Of a stretch of 64,000 bases of DNA, positions 17,509 through 26,927 are shown piece after piece (the first letter of the stretch is position 1; every line of letters starts with the position of its first letter). The position numbers and the translations under genes are program-made. The notes under the pieces were generated by a model. It worked only from the letters and a program-made list of their open reading frames with translations, did not search any database and was not told the DNA's origin. The DNA lies in the NCBI RefSeq assembly GCF_026013565.1, contig NZ_JAPDOB010000001.1:1-64000 (forward strand), written 5' to 3'. The stretch comes from Sphingomonas arvum. Its GTDB lineage: Bacteria; Pseudomonadota; Alphaproteobacteria; Sphingomonadales; Sphingomonadaceae.

Positions 17509-18524
17509 CCGCCGCGCCCGCCGCGCCGATGGAGGCACTGCTGGCCGCCGAACTGCCGGCCGGACCGGAGTGGCAGTACGAACCCAAATGGGACGGCTTC
17601 CGCTGCCTGGCTCTCCGCGATGGCGACAAGGTCGAGCTATGGTCCAAATCCGGCAAGCCGCTCGGCCGCTACTTCCCCGAGATCGTCGCAATGGTCGGCC
17701 GGCTGAAATCCGACCGTTTCCTGCTCGACGGGGAGCTGATCATCGTCACCGCCGGCGGGCTCAGCTTCGACGCGCTCCAGATGCGGCTGCACCCGGCCGA
17801 AAGCCGTGTCCGCAAGCTGGCGGCCGAAACCCCGGCTCTGCTGATGGCCTTTGACCTGCTCGAGCTCGACGGGACGCCGCTAGCCGAACGGGCGCTGACT
17901 GATCGCCGCGTCAATCTGGAGCGCTTCCTCGGCAAGCAATCGGAGCCGATGCTGCTGCTGTCGCCAACCACCACTGACCGCGATCAGGCGCTCGGCTGGC
18001 TCGCCCGCAGCGGTGGCGCGCTCGACGGCGTGGTCGCCAAGCGCCGCGACCAGCCCTACCGCGAGGGCGAGCGCGCGATGGTCAAGGTCAAGCAGCATCG
18101 CACCGCCGATTGCGTGGTGGGCGGGTTCCGCTACGACTCGGCCGGCGCTGCCATGGCATCACTGCTGCTCGGGCTCTACGACGACCAGGGCCGGCTCAAC
18201 CACGTCGGCTTCTGCTCGTCCTTCAAGGCAGCGGAGAAGAAGGCCTGGACGCCCGAGCTACAGGCGCTGATCGAATCGCCCGGCTTTACGGGCGACAAGC
18301 CGGACGTCGCCAGCCGCTGGGCCCGCGACCGGGTGACGGAATGGCAGCCGCTGCGGCCTGAGTTGGTTGTCGAAGTGCTCTACGACCAGGTCACCGGGGG
18401 GCGCTTTCGTCACGGCACCCGGCTGCTCCGCCGGCGCCCCGACAAGCGCCCCGACCAGTGCCGCTGCGAACAGCTACGCCACCCGCTCACCCCGGCCGAG
18501 CTGGACGGCCTGCTCGGCCGGTAG
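17505..18524 (+). CDS. ATP-dependent DNA ligase (LigC-type)
   Basis: 339 aa. Motif I is EPKWDGFR with the adenylated Lys at residue 28; LLDGELIIV (motif III), LMAFDLLELDG (IIIa), DGVVAKRRDQPYREGERAMVKVKQ (motifs IV-V, the last Lys included) are all present. An OB-fold follows (VGGFRYD, LLLGLYDDQGRLNHVG), ending in a DQVTGGRFRHGTRLLRRRPDK motif typical of actinobacterial/alphaproteobacterial LigC and stand-alone repair ligases. There is no primase or nuclease domain, so it is not full LigD, and no ku gene is in the window. A 4-nt ATGA overlap with xth and a 2-nt gap to the AlkB-like gene suggest a base-repair operon. Confidence 0.92.
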   Translation: MTAAPAAPMEALLAAELPAGPEWQYEPKWDGFRCLALRDGDKVELWSKSGKPLGRYFPEIVAMVGRLKSDRFLLDGELIIVTAGGLSFDALQMRLHPAESRVRKLAAETPALLMAFDLLELDGTPLAERALTDRRVNLERFLGKQSEPMLLLSPTTTDRDQALGWLARSGGALDGVVAKRRDQPYREGERAMVKVKQHRTADCVVGGFRYDSAGAAMASLLLGLYDDQGRLNHVGFCSSFKAAEKKAWTPELQALIESPGFTGDKPDVASRWARDRVTEWQPLRPELVVEVLYDQVTGGRFRHGTRLLRRRPDKRPDQCRCEQLRHPLTPAELDGLLGR

Positions 18525-18526
18525 CC

Positions 18527-19075
18527 ATGCTGTTCGACGTGCCGTTGATCCCCGGCCTACGGCTTCAGGAGGAGCTGATCACACCGGCCGAGGAGACTGA
18601 GCTGATCGCCCGCATCGGCGACGTCGAGCTCACCCCGTTCCAGTTCCATGGCCACGAGGGCAAGCGCCTGACCCACAGCTTCGGGTGGCGCTACGACTTC
18701 GTCGATGGCAGTTTCCGTGAGGCCGAGCCGATTCCGCCCTGGCTGCACCCGCTGCGCGCTCGCGCCGCCGCCTTCGCCGGCCTCGCGCCCGAGGAGCTCA
18801 TCCACGTCCTGCTGATCCGCTACGATCCCGGGGCGGGGATCGGCTGGCACAAGGACCGGCCGGTGTTCGAGCAGGTGGTCGGTATCTCGCTCGGCAGCGC
18901 CACCGACCTGACCTTTCGGCGCCGCTTGGGTGACCGCCGGTTCGAGCGGGTGAAGGTGCCGCTGCCGCCCCGCAGCGCATACCTGCTGTCGGGCGAGGTC
19001 CGCCATCGCTGGGAGCACGGCATCCCCGCGCACGACAGCCTGCGCTACTCCGTCACCTTCCGCAGCCGCGCCTAG
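18527..19075 (+). CDS. AlkB-like 2OG-Fe(II) dioxygenase
   Basis: 182 aa. It is probably an alkylation-repair or related demethylase. The iron triad can be assigned: His108 and Asp110 in WHKDRPVF and His164 in WEHGIP. The 2OG-binding arginines are in SLRYSVTFRSR (Arg173, Arg179), at the spacing seen in AlkB. IRYDPGAGIGWHKD is a strong family signature. The start codon follows the ligase stop by 2 nt; earlier in-frame starts lie inside the ligase gene. The stop is shared in a CTAG with the convergent hutG-like gene. The substrate (DNA, RNA or protein) cannot be told from sequence. Confidence 0.88.
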   Translation: MLFDVPLIPGLRLQEELITPAEETELIARIGDVELTPFQFHGHEGKRLTHSFGWRYDFVDGSFREAEPIPPWLHPLRARAAAFAGLAPEELIHVLLIRYDPGAGIGWHKDRPVFEQVVGISLGSATDLTFRRRLGDRRFERVKVPLPPRSAYLLSGEVRHRWEHGIPAHDSLRYSVTFRSRA

Positions 19076-19965
19076 CGCGCCTCATAGCCGGCCAGCAGCT
19101 CGGCCAACCACCGCCCGGCGGTCAGTGCGCTGAGGTCCGTCGGATCCAGCGGCGGGTCCCATTCGGTCAGGTCCACCACCCGCACCCGAACGTCGGCGGC
19201 CAACCGCCGCACGGCCGCGAAGAAGTCGAGGTTGGCGATCCCGCCTGGCCGGGCGCCCGGCGCACCGGGGAACTGCGCGCGGTCGATCACGTCGATGTCG
19301 CAGTCGACCAGGATGGCCGGGCAGTGGCCGAGGTGAGCCAGCGCCCGCTCCGCCGCCGCCATGCCGCCGCTGCTCCGCACTTCGTCCGCCGTCATCACCA
19401 GATGCCCGCCGTCCAGGGCGTCCTGGTGCATCGCCGCGCTGTTGGCGAACGGCGCGAGGCCCACCTGCGCGATGTTGCGCCCTGGCAACCCGTCTTCACG
19501 CAGTGCCCGCACCGGATTGCCGTTGCCGAGCCCGGCCACCGTGTCCCGCAGGTCGAAATGCGCATCCAGGGTGATCAGCCCGACTTGCTCCAACCGCAGC
19601 CCGAGCGCTTCGGCCATCCCCAGCACCCCCGGCCGGGTCACTGCATTGTTGCCACCGACCAGAAGGGTGAGCGGGTGCTCGGCGACGCTCGCCACTACCG
19701 CTTGGCGCAGCGGCCCGGTGGCCGCCTCAATCGTCAGCCCACCAAGCGCTACGTCGCCGCGGTCGTAGATCGCAGTGGCCAGCTCAGATCGCCGCTCCAC
19801 GTCGTACCGCCCGATCCGCCGCAGCACGGTCCTGAGCTCGGCCGGCGCCAGGTCGCATCGGCCAGCCGTCACCGAACCAGCGCTGAGCGGCGCCCCGATC
19901 ATTCCGACCGGCGCACCCGGGGCACTTCCCAGCAATTCGGACAGGTTGGGCCAGGCGCTTGTCAT
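19072..19965 (-). CDS. hutG: HutG-like formimidoylglutamase (arginase/ureohydrolase family)
   Basis: 297 aa. The expected job is the last Hut step, N-formimino-glutamate to glutamate plus formamide, by a binuclear Mn enzyme. Metal motifs: DAHFD (residues 134-138) and DCDIDVIDRAQFPGA are intact. The first motif, normally GGDH or GGGH, reads GGNN (104-107), so the first His ligand is replaced by Asn107. The DNA supports this clearly (AAC AAT). The enzyme may use one metal, have altered activity, or belong to a divergent subfamily. It diverges from hutI with only 36 bp between starts, which supports a histidine-utilisation role. A larger open frame extends upstream, but the ATG at 19965 fits. 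Confidence 0.75.
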   Translation of the reverse strand: MTSAWPNLSELLGSAPGAPVGMIGAPLSAGSVTAGRCDLAPAELRTVLRRIGRYDVERRSELATAIYDRGDVALGGLTIEAATGPLRQAVVASVAEHPLTLLVGGNNAVTRPGVLGMAEALGLRLEQVGLITLDAHFDLRDTVAGLGNGNPVRALREDGLPGRNIAQVGLAPFANSAAMHQDALDGGHLVMTADEVRSSGGMAAAERALAHLGHCPAILVDCDIDVIDRAQFPGAPGARPGGIANLDFFAAVRRLAADVRVRVVDLTEWDPPLDPTDLSALTAGRWLAELLAGYEAR

Positions 19966-20001
19966 TGCGCCGAGGCCTAGCAAGCCCTTAAGCCCGGCGC
20001 C

Positions 20002-21207
20002 ATGTGGGACCGGCTGCTGACCGATTGCAATGTCTGCACGATGGTGCCGACCAGGAACGACCCGCTCGGCATTGTCCGCAGCGCAGCGATTGCCATTGCG
20101 GACGGCCGCATCGTCCGCATCGGCAAGCGCACGGACATGGCCGGCATGAAGGTCGGCGAGGTGGTGCCGATGCACGGCGCCTGGGTCACGCCGGGCCTGA
20201 TCGACTGCCACACCCACCTGGTGTTCGGCGGCACCCGCGCGGCCGAACATGCGCTGCGCCGGATGGGCGCAAGCTACGAAGAGATTGCAGAGGCTGGCGG
20301 CGGCATCGCCTCCACCATCCGCGCCACCCGCCAGGCGAGCGATGCGGAACTGCTTGAATCCTCCCGGCGGCGGCTGCGCGCATTGATGGCCGGCGGCTGC
20401 ACCACGGTGGAGATCAAGTCCGGTTACGGTTCCGACGTCCGCAGTGAACTCCGGCTTCTGCAGGTCGCCCAGCGCCTCGCGGAACAGGAGCCGGTCCGCA
20501 TCTCTCCGACCCTGCTCGCCCTTCACGCGCTGCCGGAAGGCGCGGACCGCAAGCGCTTCGTCCGCCAGGCAGTCGAGGAACTGGTTCCCGCTGCCGCCGA
20601 CGCCCAGCTTGCCACGGCGGTGGACGGCTTCTGCGAGGGCATCGGCTTCCTGCCGCACGAGATCGAGCAACTGTTCGTGGCCGCCGAGGACCATGGCCTC
20701 CGCGTCAAGCTTCACGCCGAGCAACTGAGCAATCGCGGCGGCGCCAGGCTCGCCGCCCGCTATAATGCGCTGTCCGCCGACCACCTCGAGCATCTCGATG
20801 CCGAGGGCGCGGAGGCGATGGCGGAGGCGGGCACCGTTGCCGTGCTGCTTCCGGGCGCCTTCTACGCTTTGGGCGAGAAGCAGCTGCCGCCCGTCCAGCT
20901 GCTGCGCGACGCCGGCGTGCCGATCGCGGTCGCCACCGACTGCAACCCCGGCACCTCCCCGCTGCTCAATCCGCAGCTGGCAATGAATATGGCGTGCACC
21001 CTGTTCGGCCTGTCGCCGGAAGAAGCCCTGGCCGGCATGACCGTCAACGCCGCGCAGGCTCTAGGCATCGACGACCAGGTCGGCACCGTCGCACCCGGCA
21101 AGGTCGCGGACTTGGTGGCCTGGCGTATCGAGGAGCCGGCCGAACTCGGCTACTGGATCGGTCTGCCGGGGCCGGAGCGGCGGATGCTGGCCGGAGTGGA
21201 TTGCTAA
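20002..21207 (+). CDS. hutI: Imidazolonepropionase
   Basis: 401 aa, amidohydrolase superfamily; it hydrolyses 4-imidazolone-5-propanoate to N-formimino-glutamate, step 3 of histidine breakdown. Zinc and substrate motifs: [40 protein letters not shown] and [13 protein letters not shown]. Length is typical (400-410 aa). It starts 36 bp from the divergent hutG-like gene and is followed after 11 bp by hutU. Confidence 0.97.
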   Translation: MWDRLLTDCNVCTMVPTRNDPLGIVRSAAIAIADGRIVRIGKRTDMAGMKVGEVVPMHGAWVTPGLIDCHTHLVFGGTRAAEHALRRMGASYEEIAEAGGGIASTIRATRQASDAELLESSRRRLRALMAGGCTTVEIKSGYGSDVRSELRLLQVAQRLAEQEPVRISPTLLALHALPEGADRKRFVRQAVEELVPAAADAQLATAVDGFCEGIGFLPHEIEQLFVAAEDHGLRVKLHAEQLSNRGGARLAARYNALSADHLEHLDAEGAEAMAEAGTVAVLLPGAFYALGEKQLPPVQLLRDAGVPIAVATDCNPGTSPLLNPQLAMNMACTLFGLSPEEALAGMTVNAAQALGIDDQVGTVAPGKVADLVAWRIEEPAELGYWIGLPGPERRMLAGVDC

Positions 21208-21218
21208 GAGGGGGACGA

Positions 21219-22880
21219 GTGAACGATCGCAGGGACAACAGCCGCCGCATTCGCGCGCGGCGCGGCTCCGACATCGTGGCCAAGGACTGGCTGACCGAAG
21301 CCGCAGTCCGCATGCTCCAGAACAACCTCGACGACGACGTGGCCGAGGACCCGCAAAGCCTGGTCGTTTATGGCGGGATCGGACGTGCGGCGCGCAACTG
21401 GGCCTGTTACGACAAGATCGTCGAGACCCTGGAGCGCCTGGACGACGACCAGACCCTGCTGGTCCAGTCCGGCAAGCCGGTCGGGGTATTCCGCACCCAC
21501 CCCGACGCTCCGCGGGTGCTGATCGCCAACTCCAACCTGGTGCCTAAGTGGGCGACCTGGGAGCATTTCAACGAACTCGATCGCGCCGGCTTGATGATGT
21601 ACGGCCAGATGACCGCGGGCTCGTGGATCTACATCGGCACGCAGGGCATCGTCCAAGGCACCTTCGAGACCTTCGCCGAGATGGGCCGCCAGCACTATGG
21701 CGGCGACCTCCGGGGCAAGTGGATCCTCACCGCGGGCCTGGGCGGCATGGGCGGCGCGCAGCCCCTGGCGGCGGTGATGGCCGGCGCCCATTGCATCGCG
21801 ATCGAATGCCAGGAAAGCCGGATCGAGAAGCGGCTGGAGACCCGCTACCTCGATCGCCGTGCATCGACCATCGACGAAGCGCTGGACATCATTGGCAGCG
21901 CCACCGAACCGACCAGCGTCGGGCTGCTCGGCAATGCCGCCGAGATTATCCCCGACATGCTCGCCCGCGGCATCCGCCCGGACGCGCTGACGGACCAGAC
22001 CAGCGCCCACGACCCTGCCAACGGCTACCTGCCGATCGGCTGGTCCGTCGCCAAGTGGCAGGACATGCGCGAGCGGGATCCCGCCGCCGTCGCTCAGGCT
22101 GCCCGCATCTCCATCGCCCGCCATGTCGAGGCGATGCTATCCTATAGGGACATGGGCGTGCCGACCTTCGATTATGGCAACAACATCCGCCAGGAAGCCA
22201 AGGACACCGGCGTCACCCACGCCTTTGACTTCCCCGGGTTCGTCCCGGCCTACGTCCGCCCCTTGTTCTGCCGCGGCATCGGCCCGTTCCGCTGGGTGGC
22301 GCTGAGCGGCGATCCGGAGGACATCTACCGCACGGACCAGCGCGTGAAGGAGCTCATTCCCGACGACCCGCACCTCCACCGCTGGCTGGACATGGCGCGC
22401 GAGCGTATCGCCTTCCAAGGCTTGCCCGCCCGCATCTGCTGGGTGGGCCTTGGCCAGCGCCACCGGCTAGGCCTTGCCTTCAACGAGATGGTGAGGAACG
22501 GCGAAGTCAGCGCCCCCATCGTAATCGGCCGGGACCACCTCGACAGCGGGTCGGTCGCGTCACCGAACCGCGAAACCGAAAGCATGAAGGACGGCAGCGA
22601 CGCGGTGTCCGACTGGCCGCTGCTCAACGCCCTTCTAAACACCGCGAGCGGCGCGACCTGGGTCAGCCTCCACCACGGCGGCGGCGTCGGCATGGGTTAC
22701 AGCCAGCACGCCGGCATGGTCATCGTCGCCGACGGCACCGACGAGGCAGCGCGGCGACTGGAGCGGGTGTTATGGAACGACCCGGCCACCGGTGTCATGC
22801 GTCACGCGGACGCGGGGTATGATGATGCGGTCGACTGCGCCCGAGCGCAGGGGCTGGACATCCCGATGATTCAAGCGTGA
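21219..22880 (+). CDS. hutU: Urocanate hydratase
   Basis: 553 aa from GTG 21219, with GGGGGA 4 nt upstream. It adds water to urocanate using tightly bound NAD+ as electrophile. Signatures: [14 protein letters not shown] (NAD site), [19 protein letters not shown] (active-site Cys) and [15 protein letters not shown]. The length matches the 550-560 aa norm. It is the second gene of hutIU. hutH is not adjacent; it lies at 31366-32868. Confidence 0.97.
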   Translation: MNDRRDNSRRIRARRGSDIVAKDWLTEAAVRMLQNNLDDDVAEDPQSLVVYGGIGRAARNWACYDKIVETLERLDDDQTLLVQSGKPVGVFRTHPDAPRVLIANSNLVPKWATWEHFNELDRAGLMMYGQMTAGSWIYIGTQGIVQGTFETFAEMGRQHYGGDLRGKWILTAGLGGMGGAQPLAAVMAGAHCIAIECQESRIEKRLETRYLDRRASTIDEALDIIGSATEPTSVGLLGNAAEIIPDMLARGIRPDALTDQTSAHDPANGYLPIGWSVAKWQDMRERDPAAVAQAARISIARHVEAMLSYRDMGVPTFDYGNNIRQEAKDTGVTHAFDFPGFVPAYVRPLFCRGIGPFRWVALSGDPEDIYRTDQRVKELIPDDPHLHRWLDMARERIAFQGLPARICWVGLGQRHRLGLAFNEMVRNGEVSAPIVIGRDHLDSGSVASPNRETESMKDGSDAVSDWPLLNALLNTASGATWVSLHHGGGVGMGYSQHAGMVIVADGTDEAARRLERVLWNDPATGVMRHADAGYDDAVDCARAQGLDIPMIQA

Positions 22881-22907
22881 GCTTAGCGCAGATGGGCCGA
22901 CCTAGAC

Positions 22908-23471
22908 CTACTTTCGCGAGCTGGCGATCAGTTGCCGGACGGCTTGTGCTTGCTCACTGGTCGTCTTGAACAGGAATGGGCTTGAACAAGGCGCTTGCAG
23001 CAGGGTCAACAGATTTGGCTCTTTGTTGGTCAGGATGGTTGCGCTTGGACCTCTAAGTGGCGGCATGACCGACCCCGGTCGGCGCAAGGCAAGGAGGAAT
23101 GGTCCGGACTCCATCTCCTTCGGTTCGCCGAACGTAGAATTGTCCCACGTAACGACGATCTTGCTTGGTACGCTGCCGGTCAGAACCTCGTCCACAAGCA
23201 CCTCGAAGCGCGCGTAGTCACTCAACAACAGTTTGTCTGGATCGCTGTATATCTTGCGCATGTCGTCGGGCAGGTTCGGGTCGCTCAGCTGGCGACGGCG
23301 AAACGCCTCGTCCCGTACGATCCGGTAGTTCAAGACACGGCCTACCAGCACCACGTCCGCGAACCTGACATCGTGAAGGTCGAGCTCAGCATCAGTGCGA
23401 CAAGCGTAAGCAGGCGTGCTGATTACCAAAGACGCAGCAGCCAAAGCGACATCAAACTTTGAGCTAAACAT
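22908..23471 (-). CDS. Hypothetical exported protein
   Basis: 187 aa from ATG 23471, chosen for its AGGAG 9 nt upstream; an in-frame ATG at 23495 lacks a site. Residues 1-24 resemble a signal peptide (FDVALAAASLVISTPAYA followed by C). Beyond it are DVVLVGRVLNYRIV and FEVLVDEVLTGSVPSKIVVTWDN, a pattern of small beta-rich domains in secreted bacterial proteins that I cannot assign to a named family. Two Cys (after the signal, and APCSSP near the end) could form a disulfide. Third-position GC is lower than in neighbours, so it may be a recent arrival. Confidence 0.6.
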   Translation of the reverse strand: MFSSKFDVALAAASLVISTPAYACRTDAELDLHDVRFADVVLVGRVLNYRIVRDEAFRRRQLSDPNLPDDMRKIYSDPDKLLLSDYARFEVLVDEVLTGSVPSKIVVTWDNSTFGEPKEMESGPFLLALRRPGSVMPPLRGPSATILTNKEPNLLTLLQAPCSSPFLFKTTSEQAQAVRQLIASSRK

Positions 23472-23667
23472 GGAGACAACTCCTGCGAACGCCATAGTGT
23501 TGCACTATTCGTATGGGGCGGCTGTCCTAAGATAACATTGCTGCCGATGTCCTGTGGGTCCATTTCCTGCCTGAACGCCGCCCGATGCTTACCTTCTTGG
23601 CGGGGTGAGCAGGAGGCGCCGCCCAAAATGACCGCCCCAGAGTCCCTTGACGGCGAGTGAGGGAGGG

Positions 23668-23682
23668 GAACAAATAGCGAAC
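23668..23682. promoter_or_regulatory. LexA (SOS) box upstream of imuA
   Basis: GAAC-AAATAGC-GAAC, the direct-repeat form (GAAC-N7-GAAC, equal to GTTC-N7-GTTC on the other strand) recognised by alphaproteobacterial LexA. It lies 20 nt before the imuA start, so repressor binding would cover the promoter. Confidence 0.85.
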
Positions 23683-23702
23683 GAACCTGGTTGCGAGTCG
23701 CT

Positions 23703-24452
23703 GTGTCTGGTCCCTCATCACCTATTGCCGAGCTTCGGGAAAGCCTGCGCGCCATTACCGGCGACGTGCGGGAGCGGCCGGTCCTGCCGTTCGGGATCGC
23801 GCCGCTCGATGACCGACTCGCGAGTGGCGGGCTGCGGCTTGACGCGCTGCACGAGGTGTCGTCGCGCGGGTCGGGCTGGGGCGACGATGCGGCGGCGGTG
23901 CTGTTCGTGGCCGGGGTCGCCGCCCGGACGCAGGGCGACGTGCTGTGGGTGGTGCGCTCGCGCGACCTGTTCGCGCCGGGCCTTTATCAGGCCGGTCTCG
24001 CCCCTTCCCGAGTGATCTATGCCGAGGCCCGCGACGATGCGGAGTTGCTGGCGCTGCTGGAGGAGGGGCTACGGCACCGCGGCCTGGGTGCGGTGGTCGG
24101 CGAGGCCCGGCGGCTGCAGATGGCCCAGGCGCGCCGGCTCCAGCTCGCCGCCGAGACTGGGGACACGCCGGCCCTGCTGCTGCGGCGGTCGGCGCGCGAC
24201 GGGGCCGACCCGCTGGACGCACCCTCGGCCGCGGTAACCCGCTGGCGGATCGGCCATGCGCCGTCGCTGCCGGTGCCGTGGGACGGTCTTGGCCCGGCCT
24301 GCTGGCGCGTCGAGTGCGTCCGCCAGCGCGGCGGCGAACCATTCGAACTTCTGGTGGAGGGCTCCGATGAAGCGGGTCGCCTCGCTCTACCTGCCCAGCT
24401 GGTCGATCGACCGGTTGCGCAGGATCGAGCGCCGCTGCGCGCCGTCGGCTGA
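23703..24452 (+). CDS. imuA: ImuA mutasome protein (RecA/SulA-like)
   Basis: 249 aa from GTG 23703 (a TTG at 23691 is also in frame). It is the first gene of the SOS-induced imuA-imuB-dnaE2 cassette that performs error-prone translesion synthesis. Features: LPFGIAPLDDRLASGGL (start of the RecA-like fold), LHEVSSRGSGWGDDAAAVLF, VLWVVRSRDLFAPGLYQAGL, GEARRLQMAQARRLQLAAE and a C-terminal WRVECVRQRGGEPFELLVEG. The 3' end overlaps imuB by 86 nt. A LexA box sits immediately upstream. Confidence 0.93.
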   Translation: MSGPSSPIAELRESLRAITGDVRERPVLPFGIAPLDDRLASGGLRLDALHEVSSRGSGWGDDAAAVLFVAGVAARTQGDVLWVVRSRDLFAPGLYQAGLAPSRVIYAEARDDAELLALLEEGLRHRGLGAVVGEARRLQMAQARRLQLAAETGDTPALLLRRSARDGADPLDAPSAAVTRWRIGHAPSLPVPWDGLGPACWRVECVRQRGGEPFELLVEGSDEAGRLALPAQLVDRPVAQDRAPLRAVG

Positions 24453-26922
24453 GGCCGATAGCCGCGCCGCCTTTCACGCCTTGGGCGCCGAGGCGGCCGC
24501 GGAGCGCGCGCAGCAGTGCTCCGTGCCTAACGAGGGCGGCTGGCGACCCGGCGCGCGCTGGGCCCGCAGCGACCCCGCCAGCGGACTGGCGGACAGCCGC
24601 GAGCAGGTCGAAGCAGCGATCGAGGCCCTGCCGCTCCACCGCCGCCCGGCCCAGCGCGAACTGGGCCGGGTCAGCGAGGCCGCGGAAAACCCCTTCCGCA
24701 AAGGCCTGACCCGCCCGCCCGAGGAGCGCGTCGCCATACCCGCCCCCTTGCGTGAGCTGTCGCGGCGGACGGAAGCGGCCGAGCCCCTGTTCCGTGCCGG
24801 CACCCGTGGCTGGGTGGGGGAGGACCTGCAGGCGGCGGTGAACGGCCTGCCCGCGCACCAGCGGCCGCGCGGGGGCGAACTGTCGCGCAAGTCGGAGGTG
24901 GTCGACAATCCGTTCCGGCTGTCACCCGACGACGTCGGGCCGAACCTGCGGCACGGCCGCCCCCACATGCCGCCGCTGCAGTTCCCCGGCGAGGATGCGC
25001 CGGCCAAGGCCGGCCGCGGCGCGGCGCTGCGGAGCGAGGACAAACGCGATCGCTATCGCAACGAAGCGCCGTCGCTCAGGCAACTGGCGGTCATGCCGCC
25101 GGTGCAGGGCCCGGGGGAGGACGTCGCCCAGCGCCGGGCGATGAAGACGCCCAAACGCAGCGCGCGCGACGGCCATGGTGGCGAGGCGGGCTATGTCGCG
25201 CCGCCCAACGTGGCGCAGAGCCTCAAGCAACTCGCCGCCATGCCCGCCGTCCAGTTCCCCGGCGAGGGACCGCACCCGGACAATCACGGCCGCAGCGAAC
25301 CGACCGCGCCCACCTACGGCCAGGGCCGCTTCTTCCAGACCGGCCGCACGCTCGCCAGCGTGGTGGCCCGGGTGTGCGGGGACGAGGACTTCGACGCTCC
25401 GGTGGAGTTGGGCCGCGCCGAACCGCCGCTGGTGACCACGCGCAAGGTCGGACCGCGCGTCGAACTGGTCGCGGTGAACGCCGCGTCACGGGCGCTTGGA
25501 CTGGTCCCGGGCATGGCGCTGACCATGGCCCGCGCCCAGGTGCCGGCGCTGGAGGTGCGTGAGGCCGACCCGGAGGGCGACGCCGCCGAGCTCACCACCT
25601 TGGCCGAGCTGCTGGCCCGCCGTTGGGCGCCGACCGTCGCCATCTCCGACGCGGACGGGCTGTTCATTGACCTCAGCGGCGTCGCCCACCTGTACGGCGG
25701 CGAGGCGCGCTTCTGCCGCCGGCTGCTCCGCCTGCTGGCCCGGCACGGGATCGCCGCGCGGGTGGCCGTGGCCGACACCGCCGGCGCGGCCTGGGCGCTG
25801 GCCCGCTTCGGTCCGCCCGAGCCTGCGCAGCTGCTGGCGCCAGGGGGCCAGGTCGAGGCACTGGCGCCGCTGCCGGTCGCCGCACTCCGGCTGGAGCCGC
25901 CCGCGCTGGAGCTGCTTGCACGGTTGGGGGTGGATTGCATCGGCCAGCTCACTGCCCTGCCACGCGCCCCGCTGGTGCGTCGCTTCGGCCGCCGGATCGC
26001 CGACCGGATCGACCAGGCGCTCGGTCGCGCGCCCGAGCCGCTCGACCCGGTGGTGCCGCCCACCCGGCTGGCCGTCGAGCAGCCCTTCGCCGAGCCGATC
26101 GCCACCCCGGAGGCGATCGAGCATTGGCTGCGCGAGCTGATGGGGCGGCTCGCCATCGAGCTGGCCAAGGCGGGGCAGGGCGCCCGGTCGGTCGAGCTGG
26201 TCGCGGCCCGCGTGGACGGCGTGCCGCAGCGGCTGCGGCTCGGCTTTGCACGGCCGACCCGCGACCCCGGCCACATGCTCCGCCTGACGCTGAGGCGCAT
26301 CGAGGAAATCGAGCCCGGCTACGGCATCGACGCCATTGCCTTGCTGGTCCGGCGCGCCGATCCACTGGGCGCGGAGGCGCTGTCGCCAGCCTTGGCGGAA
26401 CCGGCCGGGACCGACCTCGCGCCACTGATCGACGCGCTCGCCAACCGCATCGGGACGGAACGGCTGTGGCGGGCGGCCCCGGTCGAGAGCGACGTGCCCG
26501 AGCGCTGCTGCACCCGCACCGCCCCGCTCGACCCGCCCCGGTGCGCATCACGAACGCTACCGGCCGACGACGTCCGCCGCCTCGATGGGCGCCGGCCGGA
26601 CCATCCTTGGCACCCGCGTTGGCCGCGTCCCGTGCGGCTGCTGCGGCGGCCGGAGCCGATCGGCCATGTCCTGGCCGAGCTGCCCGACCAGCCGCCCCGC
26701 CGGTTCAGCTGGCGCGGCGTGACCCACCATGTGGTGCGGGCGGAAGGGCCCGAGCGGGTCGCGGGCGAATGGTGGCGCCGCGCCCCCGAGCGGCTGGCGG
26801 TGCGCGACTATTACCGGGTGGAGGACGAGGCGGGGCAGCGCTTCTGGCTGTTCCGCCGCGGTGACGGGCTGCGGAGCGAGACGGGCGACCTCAGCTGGTT
26901 CGTCCACGGCCTGGGTAATTGA
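24367..26922 (+). CDS. imuB: ImuB, inactive Y-family polymerase, with large repeat insertion
   Basis: 851 aa, far longer than the ~500 aa norm. It is the bridging factor that links DnaE2 to the sliding clamp. Residues 1-25 (KRVASLYLPSWSIDRLRR) and about 325-851 are ordinary ImuB: VTTRKVGPRVELVAVN, LGLVPGMALTMARA, ADGLFIDLSGVAHLYGG, LARLGVDCIGQLTALPRAPL (helix-hairpin-helix/thumb) and the C-terminal VRDYYRVEDEAGQRFWLFR. The acidic catalytic residues of true Y polymerases are replaced, as in the family. Between them is a ~300-residue charged, Pro-rich insertion containing two kinds of internal repeat. The start ATG follows the usual short spacing within the imuA 3' end. Confidence 0.93.
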   Translation: MKRVASLYLPSWSIDRLRRIERRCAPSAEADSRAAFHALGAEAAAERAQQCSVPNEGGWRPGARWARSDPASGLADSREQVEAAIEALPLHRRPAQRELGRVSEAAENPFRKGLTRPPEERVAIPAPLRELSRRTEAAEPLFRAGTRGWVGEDLQAAVNGLPAHQRPRGGELSRKSEVVDNPFRLSPDDVGPNLRHGRPHMPPLQFPGEDAPAKAGRGAALRSEDKRDRYRNEAPSLRQLAVMPPVQGPGEDVAQRRAMKTPKRSARDGHGGEAGYVAPPNVAQSLKQLAAMPAVQFPGEGPHPDNHGRSEPTAPTYGQGRFFQTGRTLASVVARVCGDEDFDAPVELGRAEPPLVTTRKVGPRVELVAVNAASRALGLVPGMALTMARAQVPALEVREADPEGDAAELTTLAELLARRWAPTVAISDADGLFIDLSGVAHLYGGEARFCRRLLRLLARHGIAARVAVADTAGAAWALARFGPPEPAQLLAPGGQVEALAPLPVAALRLEPPALELLARLGVDCIGQLTALPRAPLVRRFGRRIADRIDQALGRAPEPLDPVVPPTRLAVEQPFAEPIATPEAIEHWLRELMGRLAIELAKAGQGARSVELVAARVDGVPQRLRLGFARPTRDPGHMLRLTLRRIEEIEPGYGIDAIALLVRRADPLGAEALSPALAEPAGTDLAPLIDALANRIGTERLWRAAPVESDVPERCCTRTAPLDPPRCASRTLPADDVRRLDGRRPDHPWHPRWPRPVRLLRRPEPIGHVLAELPDQPPRRFSWRGVTHHVVRAEGPERVAGEWWRRAPERLAVRDYYRVEDEAGQRFWLFRRGDGLRSETGDLSWFVHGLGN
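24628..25266 (+). repeat. Two families of degenerate repeats inside ImuB
   Basis: Type A, three copies: residues 88-111 (LPLHRRPAQRELGRVSEA, then ENPFR), 126-143 (APLRELSRRTEAAEPLFR) and 161-184 (LPAHQRPRGGELSRKSEV, then DNPFR). Type B, three copies: 198-210 (RPHMPPLQFPGED), 237-252 (LRQLAVMPPVQGPGED) and 286-300 (LKQLAAMPAVQFPGE). The spacing differs, so these are short linear motifs rather than a folded domain. Confidence 0.7.
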
Positions 26923-26927
26923 GAGCC

